Assembly (NCBI GenBank): GCA_023386395.1
Contig: JAEWJV010000577.1
Coordinates: 1-5,669, forward strand
Source of the DNA: Bacteroidota bacterium
Lineage (GTDB): Bacteria > Bacteroidota > Bacteroidia > Chitinophagales > Chitinophagaceae
DNA: 5,669 nucleotides
Direction: 5' to 3'
Below are positions 1 to 5,669 of the stretch, one piece after another (positions within the stretch are counted from its first letter, which is position 1; every line of letters starts with the position of its first letter). Under the pieces are notes generated by a model. The model worked only from the letters and a program-made list of their open reading frames with translations. It had not been told where the DNA came from and did not search any database. A program made the position numbers and the translations under genes.

Positions 1-160
1 CCCTAAGAAGGTAGCAAAAAAAGCTGCTCCTAAAAAAGCAGCCGCTAAAAAGGCAGCTCCTAAAAAAGTAGCAAAAAAAGCAGCTCCTAAAAAAGCGGCT
101 CCCAAGAAGGCAGCTGCAAAAAAAGCGGCTCCTAAAAAAGCAGCTGCAAAGAAAAAATAA
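1..160 (+). CDS. Lys/Ala/Pro-repeat histone H1-like protein, C-terminal fragment
   Basis: The reading frame is open from position 2 to a TAA at 158-160 and enters from outside the window, so only the last 52 residues are visible. They consist almost wholly of Lys, Ala and Pro, with two Val, arranged as degenerate 9-10 residue units of the type PKKAAAKKAA and ending in AAAKKK. Such tails occur on bacterial histone H1-like and HU-type nucleoid proteins and on AlgP-like regulators, where the positive charge binds DNA or RNA without sequence specificity. A nucleoid-associated DNA-binding role is therefore inferred. Any folded N-terminal domain lies upstream, so HU-fused, Hc1-like and tail-only versions cannot be told apart. 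The frame is trusted because it keeps the repeat periodicity to the stop codon and a strong terminator follows 31 bp later. Confidence 0.8.
   Translation, partial: PKKVAKKAAPKKAAAKKAAPKKVAKKAAPKKAAPKKAAAKKAAPKKAAAKKK
2..157 (+). repeat. Degenerate 15/30-bp tandem coding repeat
   Basis: The DNA encoding the PKKAA(AKKAA) units is itself repetitive: blocks of the form cctaaaaaagcagct recur, giving a 15-bp base period and a roughly 30-bp higher period. Three 7-A runs lie inside it, at 16-22, 73-79 and 118-124. Codon choice varies between units (gcagct, gcggct, gctgct; aaa or aag), so the array is not a very recent expansion. Confidence 0.75.
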
Positions 161-191
161 GCAGTTTTAACTTTAGCGTTAATAGAATTTT

Positions 192-225
192 AAGTCCTCC
201 CATTGTATAAATGGGAGGACTTTTT
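192..225 (+). terminator. Intrinsic terminator after the histone-like gene, in a convergent intergenic space
   Basis: A perfect 12-bp inverted repeat has arms at 192-203 (aagtcctcccat) and 211-222 (atgggaggactt), with a 7-nt loop at 204-210. The plus-strand side ends in a run of five T at 221-225, giving a classic Rho-independent terminator for the gene ending at 160. Read on the minus strand, the same hairpin starts 3 bp after the stop codon of the membrane-protein gene, but AAAATTC follows it instead of a T-run. Termination in that direction is therefore likely weaker, though the stem could still protect the mRNA 3' end. Confidence 0.87.
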
Positions 226-228
226 CAT

Positions 229-2721
229 TTATATAGTTTGTTTTGATTTGTTCTTAACCTTCATGAATACTGCAACTGCTAACAGCAACCATATTATGGC
301 TGATGCTACAATGGCTATAATAACGCTGTTATAAAATGAAGCAGGTTTAAATTCAAAGCGGATATTGTGAGTGCCTGCAGGAACAGCCAGGCCACGCAAT
401 ACATAATCTGTTCTTACAATCGGCGTTTCTTTATCATCAATGTATGCTTTCCAGCCACGGTCATAATATATTTCGCTGAACACTGCAAACTGGTTGGTAT
501 TGCTTTTACTTGAGTATGTTATTACGTCGTTATCATTCTTTATTAAATGAATAGATGCCGCACTATCTAATACAGGTACGAACGGAATTTTGCTTTTTTC
601 AGCTTCTTCTATAATTGCAGTGTCAGCGGGATTGTTATTATCCAAAGCCCGCATTGCTGCTGCATCATCTTTTACATACACCACATGCTTTGCAAACCAG
701 CAAGGCCCAAGATTGCCAGGGTTGATTTGTACTTCGGCCTGTCCTTGTTGCCCGCGGTTAATTACATACTTTGTATTAAGCATGTTAAGCACGTTGATAT
801 TTAGTTTGCCGCTTAACTGGTAAGTAATTAAATCCTGGTAAATAGCAAGCTTGGCGGGGTTGTAACCTCCTATTGAATTATGAAAATAAGATGTCATGGC
901 ATCATTGAAAACATCGGCTGTTAAATTAAGTACACGATAATAATTTGTATCCTGCATTATCTGCTGATCAACCGCTGATGGCGTAAAGCTTTGCGCCTGC
1001 TGATCTTCTTTTGTTTGAAATTTTTCATCATTTAAATATCTTCTTCCTACTGCCAATATATCGATAGAGCTTAATAATAAAATTGCCAGCATTGCATAAT
1101 TGGCTTTCAGCTTATCTTTTACATATAACCAAATGCAGCCAAACGCAAGTGCAATAAATATTAATGAGCGGATGATATCGCTGCCAAATAAAGATTGCCT
1201 GTCCTGCAATAATGCATTATAAGCAGATTGTAATGCTGATCCTTGGCTTTTATCTGTTTGCTGATTAATGGCGCTTTCTATCTGGCTTGCTTCATTTCCC
1301 TTATAGTCGAAACTTGAATACAACATAAGAAGGATAAGAAAAACGCCAGCTATAGCAATGCCTGTCACTTTCAGTTTTTTCCATGCATAAGCTTTATCTT
1401 TTTCAATAAAAAATAATTGGTTTAAAGCCAGCATAGATAGTAGTGGAAATAACAACTGCGGAATAATAAGTGTGTATGTGGGAACCCTGAACTTATTGTA
1501 TAAAGGGAGGTAATTAAAGAGAAAATTATTGAACTCAGGAAAGAATCTTCCCCAGCTCATCATAATAGCTAATATGCTTACAGCAAGCATCCACCATTTA
1601 TCTTTTCGTTTCAGGTATGTCACACCAAACAAAAACAAAAGGCAAATAACCGCCCCAAGATAAACCGGTCCTGAAGTGAATATTTGCGATCCCCAATAAG
1701 TTCCACCTAACTGATAGCCTGTTTGCCTGGCAAAATTTTCTGCATCTTCAGGCGAAGCGCCCTGGTTAATGGCAATTTTTGCGAGGTTGGAATTCTTATC
1801 AATACCATCTACACCGGTAGCTCCACCATAAATGTCAGGAACCAGTATTGAAAATACTTCAGGCTTCTCAAAGCTCCACTGAAAAGCATAATCAACAGGC
1901 AGGCCTGTTGTTTTTGTTGACGTATTGTTTGAATCTAAATTCAATACACCATTGCGCATGGTTGCTTTCGAAAAGTCATAGGTTGTTGCCAGTATTACCA
2001 TGTTTGATGCCACGCCTATAATACCCATGATACCAACAATAACCAGCGATTTTACAAGGTGCTTATATTCCTTTTCACGAACCCATTTTATAACATAATA
2101 CAGCGTCATAAAACAGGCTATTATTAAAAAATAATACGTTACCTGCAGGTGGTTCAGGGCAATAAATAAACTTGTAAATAAGGCGGTGAGCGCAGCTCCC
2201 ACCCAGTACTTCTTTTGATATACAAGTAACACAGCGCCCATTAATGCAGGCATATACGCCATCACAAGCACCTGCGATTCATGGCCCGCCACTACCAGTA
2301 TAGGACTAAACGATGCATACGCATAGGCAAGCGCGCCGGCAATACCAATTCTGTAGTCAACTTTATACACCTGGCTTAAAAAATAAAAACCCAGGCATAA
2401 CAAAAAGAAAAACTGGAATGGTTTGCCAAGAAACAAAGAGAAAACCTTATGAAGATAAATCAGATTAAAAGGGTTGGAGGGATCCTGGGCAATCTGGAAA
2501 GCGGGCATGCCGCTGAACATGCCATTCGTCCATAAAGGAAAATGCCCATGTGTTTCCTTATATTTAAAGGAGTTCTCAGCCATGCCTTTCCAATGGATAA
2601 TATCGCCCTGCTGCAATACTTTTCCCTGTAGAGCAGGCTTGCAATAAATAAGTGCCACAACTAAAAAAATAGCAATAGCAATAAGATGCGGTGTAACCTT
2701 ACTCCAGTTAATCTTCATCAT
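229..2721 (-). CDS. YfhO family polytopic membrane protein (putative GT-C-type glycosyltransferase)
   Basis: This complete 830-residue protein begins Met-Met, with start codons at 2721 and 2718. Hydrophobic segments suggest about 13-14 membrane helices: near residues 11-28, then a cluster at about 102-247, more at 352-390, 416-438, 452-469, 517-560, and one last helix at 797-820. An early extracytoplasmic loop carries GD at 39-40 and PLWTNGMFSGMPAF at 62-75. Further family-like motifs are DIYGGATG (296-303), YWGSQIFTSGPVYLG (342-356) and SIGGYNPAKL (616-625). A C-terminal periplasmic domain holds YYDRGWKAYIDD (752-763) and RGLAVPAGTHNIRFEF (776-791), a pattern also seen at the end of PMT/ArnT-type transferases. 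Gram-positive YfhO works with GtcA/CsbB-like proteins in glycosylating lipoteichoic acid. Bacteroidota lack that polymer, so the acceptor is unknown, and sugar transfer from a polyprenyl donor is inference. Asp40 is a candidate catalytic acid. The gene seems monocistronic in this window. Confidence 0.92.
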   Translation of the reverse strand: MMKINWSKVTPHLIAIAIFLVVALIYCKPALQGKVLQQGDIIHWKGMAENSFKYKETHGHFPLWTNGMFSGMPAFQIAQDPSNPFNLIYLHKVFSLFLGKPFQFFFLLCLGFYFLSQVYKVDYRIGIAGALAYAYASFSPILVVAGHESQVLVMAYMPALMGAVLLVYQKKYWVGAALTALFTSLFIALNHLQVTYYFLIIACFMTLYYVIKWVREKEYKHLVKSLVIVGIMGIIGVASNMVILATTYDFSKATMRNGVLNLDSNNTSTKTTGLPVDYAFQWSFEKPEVFSILVPDIYGGATGVDGIDKNSNLAKIAINQGASPEDAENFARQTGYQLGGTYWGSQIFTSGPVYLGAVICLLFLFGVTYLKRKDKWWMLAVSILAIMMSWGRFFPEFNNFLFNYLPLYNKFRVPTYTLIIPQLLFPLLSMLALNQLFFIEKDKAYAWKKLKVTGIAIAGVFLILLMLYSSFDYKGNEASQIESAINQQTDKSQGSALQSAYNALLQDRQSLFGSDIIRSLIFIALAFGCIWLYVKDKLKANYAMLAILLLSSIDILAVGRRYLNDEKFQTKEDQQAQSFTPSAVDQQIMQDTNYYRVLNLTADVFNDAMTSYFHNSIGGYNPAKLAIYQDLITYQLSGKLNINVLNMLNTKYVINRGQQGQAEVQINPGNLGPCWFAKHVVYVKDDAAAMRALDNNNPADTAIIEEAEKSKIPFVPVLDSAASIHLIKNDNDVITYSSKSNTNQFAVFSEIYYDRGWKAYIDDKETPIVRTDYVLRGLAVPAGTHNIRFEFKPASFYNSVIIAIVASAIIWLLLAVAVFMKVKNKSKQTI

Positions 2722-2740
2722 GCATGAATTTTAGGAGCGG

Positions 2741-2748
2741 CAAACCTA
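2741..2748 (-). promoter_or_regulatory. Candidate Bacteroidota -7 box for the YfhO family gene
   Basis: Read on the minus strand this is TAGGTTTG, an exact match to TAnnTTTG, ending 19 bp before the first ATG. Transcription would start only about 12-15 nt before the ATG, so the leader would be very short. No TTTG-type -33 element is visible at the usual 17-23 bp spacing. No Shine-Dalgarno sequence is seen before the start codon, which is normal in this phylum. Confidence 0.5.
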
Positions 2749-2834
2749 ATGAAAATGTGTAATTGTAATACCTGCGGAAATTTCTTTGATTATATTTTTA
2801 TTTTTTGCTGCCGGAAATATTTGCAGGAATAGCT

Positions 2835-2847
2835 CAAATGATATTTG
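2835..2847. repeat. 13-bp palindrome in the divergent intergenic region
   Basis: CAAAT-GAT-ATTTG has perfect 5-bp arms around a 3-bp centre. It lies 30 bp upstream of the putative uxuA -7 box. It could be a regulator half of a two-site operator, but short AT-rich palindromes also arise by chance. Confidence 0.25.
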
Positions 2848-2855
2848 TTTATAAC

Positions 2856-2891
2856 ATCGCTGATATTAAATACAGATATTTTTGCAGCGAT
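2856..2891. promoter_or_regulatory. Inverted repeat across the putative uxuA promoter (possible operator)
   Basis: ATCGCTG at 2856-2862 and CAGCGAT at 2885-2891 are perfect reverse complements separated by 22 bp. The candidate -7 box (2877-2884) lies between the arms, and the right arm falls near the expected transcription start. A dimeric repressor bound here would block transcription. Hexuronate genes in other bacteria are commonly controlled by GntR or LacI family repressors, but no regulator gene is visible here, so the operator role is inference. Confidence 0.35.
2877..2884 (+). promoter_or_regulatory. Candidate Bacteroidota -7 box for uxuA
   Basis: TATTTTTG fits TAnnTTTG exactly and ends 43 bp before the uxuA ATG, which predicts a leader of about 35-40 nt. 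The nearest upstream TTTG (2844-2847) is 29 bp away, longer than the usual 17-23 bp, so the -33 element is weak or absent. A weak core promoter would fit a gene that needs an activator or is induced, but that is speculative. Confidence 0.42.
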
Positions 2892-2927
2892 AAAATCATT
2901 CAATAAATAATATAACCTGGAAAAAAT

Positions 2928-4097
2928 ATGCAGTTAAAAGAAACATGGCGGTGGTTTGGCCCTGATGATCCTGTTACATTACGGGATATTTTGCAAACCG
3001 GCGCCACTGGCATTGTAAACGCTTTGCACCAGATTCCGCATGGCGATGTATGGACGGTTGATGAAATTCAAAAAAGAAAAGATATTATTGAGGCTGCAGG
3101 GTTAACCTGGGATGTTGTTGAGAGCGTTACGGTGCATGAATCTATAAAAACACAAACCGGCGATTACAAAAAATATATTGATCTGTATAAACAAACTTTG
3201 CGCAACCTTTCCGCCTGCGGTATAAAAACCGTTACCTATAATTTTATGCCAGTTACAGACTGGACACGCACCAACCTTGATTATTTAATGCCTGATGGTT
3301 CAAAAGCGTTATACTTTAACTGGTTTGATCTTGCCGTTTTTGATATACATATATTAAAAAGAAAAAATGCTGCAGAAAGTTATAATGAAACTATTGTGGC
3401 GGAAGCCGGAAAAAGGGCTAAGCAATATTCGCAATCGCAGTTGGATGAAATTACACGTATCGTGTTATTTGGTTTACCCGGGGAAAAAAAGATAACCGTG
3501 AAAGAAGTGCAGGAAAAGCTGGATTGGTATAAAGATATTGATCATTCGGCCCTGCGTGAAAGCCTGAAATATTTTTTGCAGGAAATCACGCCTGTTGCTG
3601 ATGAAGAGAATATAAAATTGGCTATTCATCCCGACGATCCGCCATTTGACATTTTAGGACTGCCGCGAATTGTAAGCAATAAAGAAGATATTGAATTCAT
3701 TCTTTCTTCAGTAAAGAATAAAAGCAATGGCATATGCTTTTGCTCAGGCTCTTTGGGTGCAGGTATTAAAAATAATTTACCCGGGATTGTAAAAGTTATT
3801 GGTGACCGCCTCCATTTTGTGCATTTGCGTAATACAAAAAGGGATGAGTTTGGTAATTTTTATGAAGCCGATCATCTTGGCGGCAATACCGATATGTATG
3901 CCGTGGCAAAGGAAGTACTGGCCATTCAGCAGAAAGTGGATGCACCTATTCCATTCAGGCCTGATCATGGCCATGTGATGCTGGATGATATGGGCAAACA
4001 AACCAATCCCGGTTATTCCTGCATTGGCCGTATGCGTGGCCTGGCAGAATTGAGAGGGCTAATATTGGGAATAAGCAGGGCAAATGGCTGGGCATAA
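2928..4097 (+). CDS. uxuA: D-mannonate dehydratase UxuA
   Basis: This 389-residue protein removes water from D-mannonate to give 2-keto-3-deoxy-D-gluconate (EC 4.2.1.8), a cytoplasmic step of D-glucuronate breakdown. It aligns by eye along its full length with E. coli UxuA (about 394 residues), from the N-terminal TWRWFGPDDPV (6-16) to the C-terminal NPGYSCIGRMRGLAELRG (360-377). Other hallmark blocks are YNFMPVTDWTRT (104-115), HPDDPP (234-239), HLRNT (299-303) and RPDHGH (344-349). By comparison with characterised enzymes, the divalent-metal ligands (Mn2+ type) should be His234, Cys272, His299 and Asp346; all are present, so the enzyme should be active. The ATG at 2928 fits the conserved N-terminus and follows an A-rich stretch without a Shine-Dalgarno sequence. 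No other hexuronate gene is adjacent, and no clear terminator follows the stop. Confidence 0.97.
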   Translation: MQLKETWRWFGPDDPVTLRDILQTGATGIVNALHQIPHGDVWTVDEIQKRKDIIEAAGLTWDVVESVTVHESIKTQTGDYKKYIDLYKQTLRNLSACGIKTVTYNFMPVTDWTRTNLDYLMPDGSKALYFNWFDLAVFDIHILKRKNAAESYNETIVAEAGKRAKQYSQSQLDEITRIVLFGLPGEKKITVKEVQEKLDWYKDIDHSALRESLKYFLQEITPVADEENIKLAIHPDDPPFDILGLPRIVSNKEDIEFILSSVKNKSNGICFCSGSLGAGIKNNLPGIVKVIGDRLHFVHLRNTKRDEFGNFYEADHLGGNTDMYAVAKEVLAIQQKVDAPIPFRPDHGHVMLDDMGKQTNPGYSCIGRMRGLAELRGLILGISRANGWA

Positions 4098-4165
4098 AAG
4101 AAAATTTCCCGCTTTCTTTATCAATTAATTTACTTTAATAAAACTGTTAATTAATCTTTTTGCGC

Positions 4166-4173
4166 TACTTTTG
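4166..4173 (+). promoter_or_regulatory. Bacteroidota -7 box for rpsO
   Basis: TACTTTTG followed by CGCCCC is a close match to the strong Bacteroidota promoter form (TAnnTTTG plus a short C-rich tract). A weak TGTT at 4145-4148 sits 17 bp upstream as a possible -33 element. Transcription should begin near 4180, giving a leader of about 45 nt before the rpsO ATG. Confidence 0.65.
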
Positions 4174-4225
4174 CGCCCCTATATAGAAGGATGAAAAAAA
4201 TCTGGATGCAATTAAATTAATTAAG

Positions 4226-4498
4226 ATGTCTTATTTAACTACTGAAAAAAAACAAACAATTTTTGCCAATTTTGGTGGCAAAGCAGAAAATACGGGTTCA
4301 ATTGAAGCGCAGATCGCCTTATTAACTGAACGTATTTCAAGTATTTCCAAACATTTGCAAAGCAATAAAAAGGACTTCGACACACATAGCGGTCTTATGC
4401 ACATGGTTGGCCAACGCAAACGCCTGTTAACCTATCTTCAGAAAAAAGACCTTCAGGGTTACCGCGCACTTATTGAGAAGCTTGGTTTAAGAAAATAA
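4226..4498 (+). CDS. rpsO: 30S ribosomal protein S15
   Basis: The 90-residue product has the usual S15 length and features: an N-terminal helix (TTEKKQTIFANFG, 5-17), the TGSIEAQIALLTERI block (23-37), and the C-terminal VGQRKRLLTYLQKKD (61-75) and YRALIEKLGLRK (79-90). S15 binds the central domain of 16S rRNA early in small-subunit assembly and contributes to an intersubunit bridge. The conserved His43 and Asp50 of the rRNA-binding loop are present. The following residues read FDTHSGL, where E. coli has HHSRRGL; this loop also differs from E. coli in other Bacteroidota, so it is probably lineage-typical. The ATG at 4226 gives the standard N-terminus. The gene has its own promoter-like box and a strong terminator, and it precedes pnp in the widely conserved order. 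In several phyla S15 represses its own translation through the leader; whether that happens here is unknown. Confidence 0.98.
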   Translation: MSYLTTEKKQTIFANFGGKAENTGSIEAQIALLTERISSISKHLQSNKKDFDTHSGLMHMVGQRKRLLTYLQKKDLQGYRALIEKLGLRK

Positions 4499-4506
4499 TT
4501 ATAGAT

Positions 4507-4550
4507 AATAAAAGCAATCCCAACTACAATGGTTGGGATTGCTTTTATTT
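4507..4550 (+). terminator. Long hairpin / intrinsic terminator between rpsO and pnp
   Basis: A perfect 18-bp inverted repeat has arms at 4507-4524 (aataaaagcaatcccaac) and 4532-4549, with a 7-nt loop at 4525-4531. The descending arm ends in ttttattt, which supplies the T-tract. It starts 8 bp after the rpsO stop and probably ends most rpsO transcripts. Because the outer stem is A/T-paired, the structure is nearly symmetrical and could work in either direction. It could also serve as a duplex for ribonuclease processing of any rpsO-pnp readthrough RNA. Confidence 0.85.
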
Positions 4551-4555
4551 GCAAT

Positions 4556-4563
4556 TATTCTTG
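4556..4563 (+). promoter_or_regulatory. Weak candidate -7 box for pnp
   Basis: TATTCTTG matches TAnnTTTG with one mismatch, and a TTG at 4533-4535 lies 20 bp upstream, inside the terminator hairpin. If real, pnp would have its own start with a leader of about 70 nt. No better candidate was seen between 4551 and 4639. The alternative is that pnp is expressed by readthrough from the rpsO promoter. Confidence 0.22.
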
Positions 4564-4639
4564 CCAATAGTTTCACCAAATGCTTCAACGTGGCTGTTAT
4601 CATCTTCCGCAGCACGTATTATTCTCTCTCTTTTTTAAA

Positions 4640-5669
4640 ATGAATTTTATGTTATCTCAACCATTTCAATCAAGTTTTAAACTGCCTGACGGACAGGAAG
4701 TTATTATAGAAACGGGCAGGCTGGCCCGCCAGGCCGATGGTGCAGTTACCATTCGTCAGGGCAACTGTATTATACTCGCAACAGTTGTTGCTGCCAAAGA
4801 ACCAAGGGAAGGCCAGGATTGGTTCCCTTTAACCGTTGATTACAACGAAAAGTTTGCTTCCGCCGGAAGGATTCCGGGTTCTTTTTTTAAACGCGAAGGA
4901 AGACTAAACGATTATGAAATTTTAATAAGCCGTTTAATTGACCGTGCATTACGCCCTTTATTTCCCGACGATTATTTCTGCGACGTGCAGGTATTGGTGA
5001 CGCTTGTTTCATCCGACCCTGAAGTAATGCCTGATTCATTGGCTTGCCTTGCTGCAAGTGCTGCACTGGCCGTTTCTGATGTTCCGATCAAAGAAATTAT
5101 TTCAGAAGTGCGTGTGGCCAGGGTTGATGGCGAAATGGTTGTAAATCCAAAACGCTCCGATTTTGCAAAAGCTGATATGGATTTTATTATCGGCGCTACC
5201 GAAAAGAACTTAATGATGGTGGAAGGTGAAAGCCAGGAGTGCAGTGAAGAAGATCTGGTAAAAGCTTTACAGCTTGCACATGATGCCATTCGCGTTCAGA
5301 TTAAAGCGCAGCAGGAGTTGCGGGATAAACTGGGCGTTAAAGGCAAACGTGAATATGCTTTACCTGAACAAAATGAAGAGCTGAAAGAAAAAGTAATAGC
5401 TTTTTGCAAAGACCGTTTATACCAGGTAGCTGCTGGCGGCACTGCAAAACACGAAAGGTCTGAAGCGTTTAAACTTATCAAAGATGAACTGCTTTTAAGC
5501 CTTCCTGAAGATACTGCAGATGAGCACCGGAAACTTGCTAAAAAGTATTACGAAGATTTGCAGTGGGAAGTGGTGCGCAGTATGATCCTGGATGATCGCA
5601 AACGTTTGGATGGCCGTAAATTAGATGAGGTTCGTCCGTTAAACATGGAAACTGATATATTGCCTGCAC
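4640..5669 (+). CDS. pnp: Polyribonucleotide nucleotidyltransferase (PNPase), N-terminal part
   Basis: The open frame runs from ATG 4640 off the window end, giving 343 codons of a protein usually near 700 residues. PNPase degrades RNA 3' to 5' with phosphate, releasing nucleoside diphosphates, as a ring-shaped trimer in the cytoplasm. Visible parts are the first RNase PH-like domain (about 10-150), with GRIPGSFFKREGR (76-88) and SRLIDRALRPLFP (97-109); the all-helical linker region (roughly 155-315); and the start of the second RNase PH domain at RLDGRKLDEVRPL (322-334). The catalytic aspartates of that second domain and the KH and S1 RNA-binding domains lie beyond the window. The start could also be the fourth codon, Met at 4649. 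Both follow a pyrimidine-rich stretch (tctctctcttttttaaa) with no Shine-Dalgarno sequence. The position 141 bp after rpsO matches the conserved rpsO-pnp neighbourhood. No frameshift is seen. Confidence 0.97.
   Translation, partial: MNFMLSQPFQSSFKLPDGQEVIIETGRLARQADGAVTIRQGNCIILATVVAAKEPREGQDWFPLTVDYNEKFASAGRIPGSFFKREGRLNDYEILISRLIDRALRPLFPDDYFCDVQVLVTLVSSDPEVMPDSLACLAASAALAVSDVPIKEIISEVRVARVDGEMVVNPKRSDFAKADMDFIIGATEKNLMMVEGESQECSEEDLVKALQLAHDAIRVQIKAQQELRDKLGVKGKREYALPEQNEELKEKVIAFCKDRLYQVAAGGTAKHERSEAFKLIKDELLLSLPEDTADEHRKLAKKYYEDLQWEVVRSMILDDRKRLDGRKLDEVRPLNMETDILPA

Noticed and set aside
1..160. CRISPR-like or intergenic satellite array
   Set aside because: The repeat stays in one reading frame to a stop codon, units are directly adjacent with synonymous variation and no unique spacers, and the translation is a typical basic histone-like tail.
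590..823. 77-codon plus-strand open frame
   Set aside because: It lies entirely antisense inside the well-supported YfhO family gene, has no recognisable protein features and no promoter-like box; it is a coding shadow.
2460..2660. 66-codon minus-strand open frame
   Set aside because: It overlaps the N-terminal part of the YfhO family gene in another frame on the same strand and lacks family motifs.
2722..2927. tRNA, riboswitch or other structured RNA between the divergent genes
   Set aside because: No cloverleaf-like set of stems or known riboswitch core could be seen; the only structures are the short inverted repeats listed.
3777..4001. 74-codon minus-strand open frame
   Set aside because: It is antisense to the most conserved C-terminal half of uxuA, whose codon pattern explains the absence of stops.
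4124..4155. AT-only inverted repeat (ATTAATT/AATTAAT) after uxuA as a terminator
   Set aside because: The stem has no G/C pairs, the loop is 18 nt, and the T-run after it is short; it is too weak to call an intrinsic terminator.
4231..4419. 62-codon minus-strand open frame
   Set aside because: It is antisense to rpsO, with no independent evidence of coding.
4972..5481. Two minus-strand open frames (4972-5289 and 5296-5481)
   Set aside because: Both are antisense to pnp, are rich in Ser and Ala as expected of reverse-strand shadows, and have no credible starts or promoters.

Overview
The window looks like chromosomal DNA from a member of the Bacteroidota, most likely Chitinophagaceae or a related lineage. 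Three things point there: AT-rich intergenic DNA, starts that mostly lack Shine-Dalgarno sequences, and promoter-like TAnnTTTG boxes (the Bacteroidota -7 consensus) upstream of three of the genes. The family-level placement is inference from protein style, not from a search.

Layout from left to right. (1) Positions 1-160 hold the 3' end of a plus-strand gene encoding a Lys/Ala/Pro-repeat, histone H1-like tail, followed by a strong hairpin terminator at 192-225. (2) Positions 229-2721, on the minus strand and convergent with the first gene, hold a complete 830-residue polytopic membrane protein of the YfhO family, a putative GT-C-type glycosyltransferase. (3) Positions 2722-2927 form a 206-bp divergent intergenic region with a candidate -7 box for each flanking gene and an inverted repeat across the putative uxuA promoter. 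(4) Positions 2928-4097 hold a complete uxuA (D-mannonate dehydratase) on the plus strand. (5) Positions 4226-4498 hold rpsO (ribosomal protein S15) behind a textbook -7 box, ending at an 18-bp perfect hairpin. (6) Position 4640 to the window end holds the first 343 codons of pnp (polynucleotide phosphorylase).

The rpsO-pnp pair is a gene order conserved in many bacteria and links ribosome assembly with RNA turnover. uxuA sits alone here: no uxaC, uxuB, kdgK or transporter gene lies within the window, so it appears to be its own transcription unit with a possible local operator. The YfhO protein and the basic repeat protein have no evident functional link to the others. No mobile element, CRISPR array, tRNA, rRNA or defence system was seen. 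This is mostly ordinary housekeeping and metabolic DNA, and I found no strong case for a new system. The most useful leads are the uxuA promoter inverted repeat, the long hairpin between rpsO and pnp, and the slippage-prone repeat in the histone-like gene.
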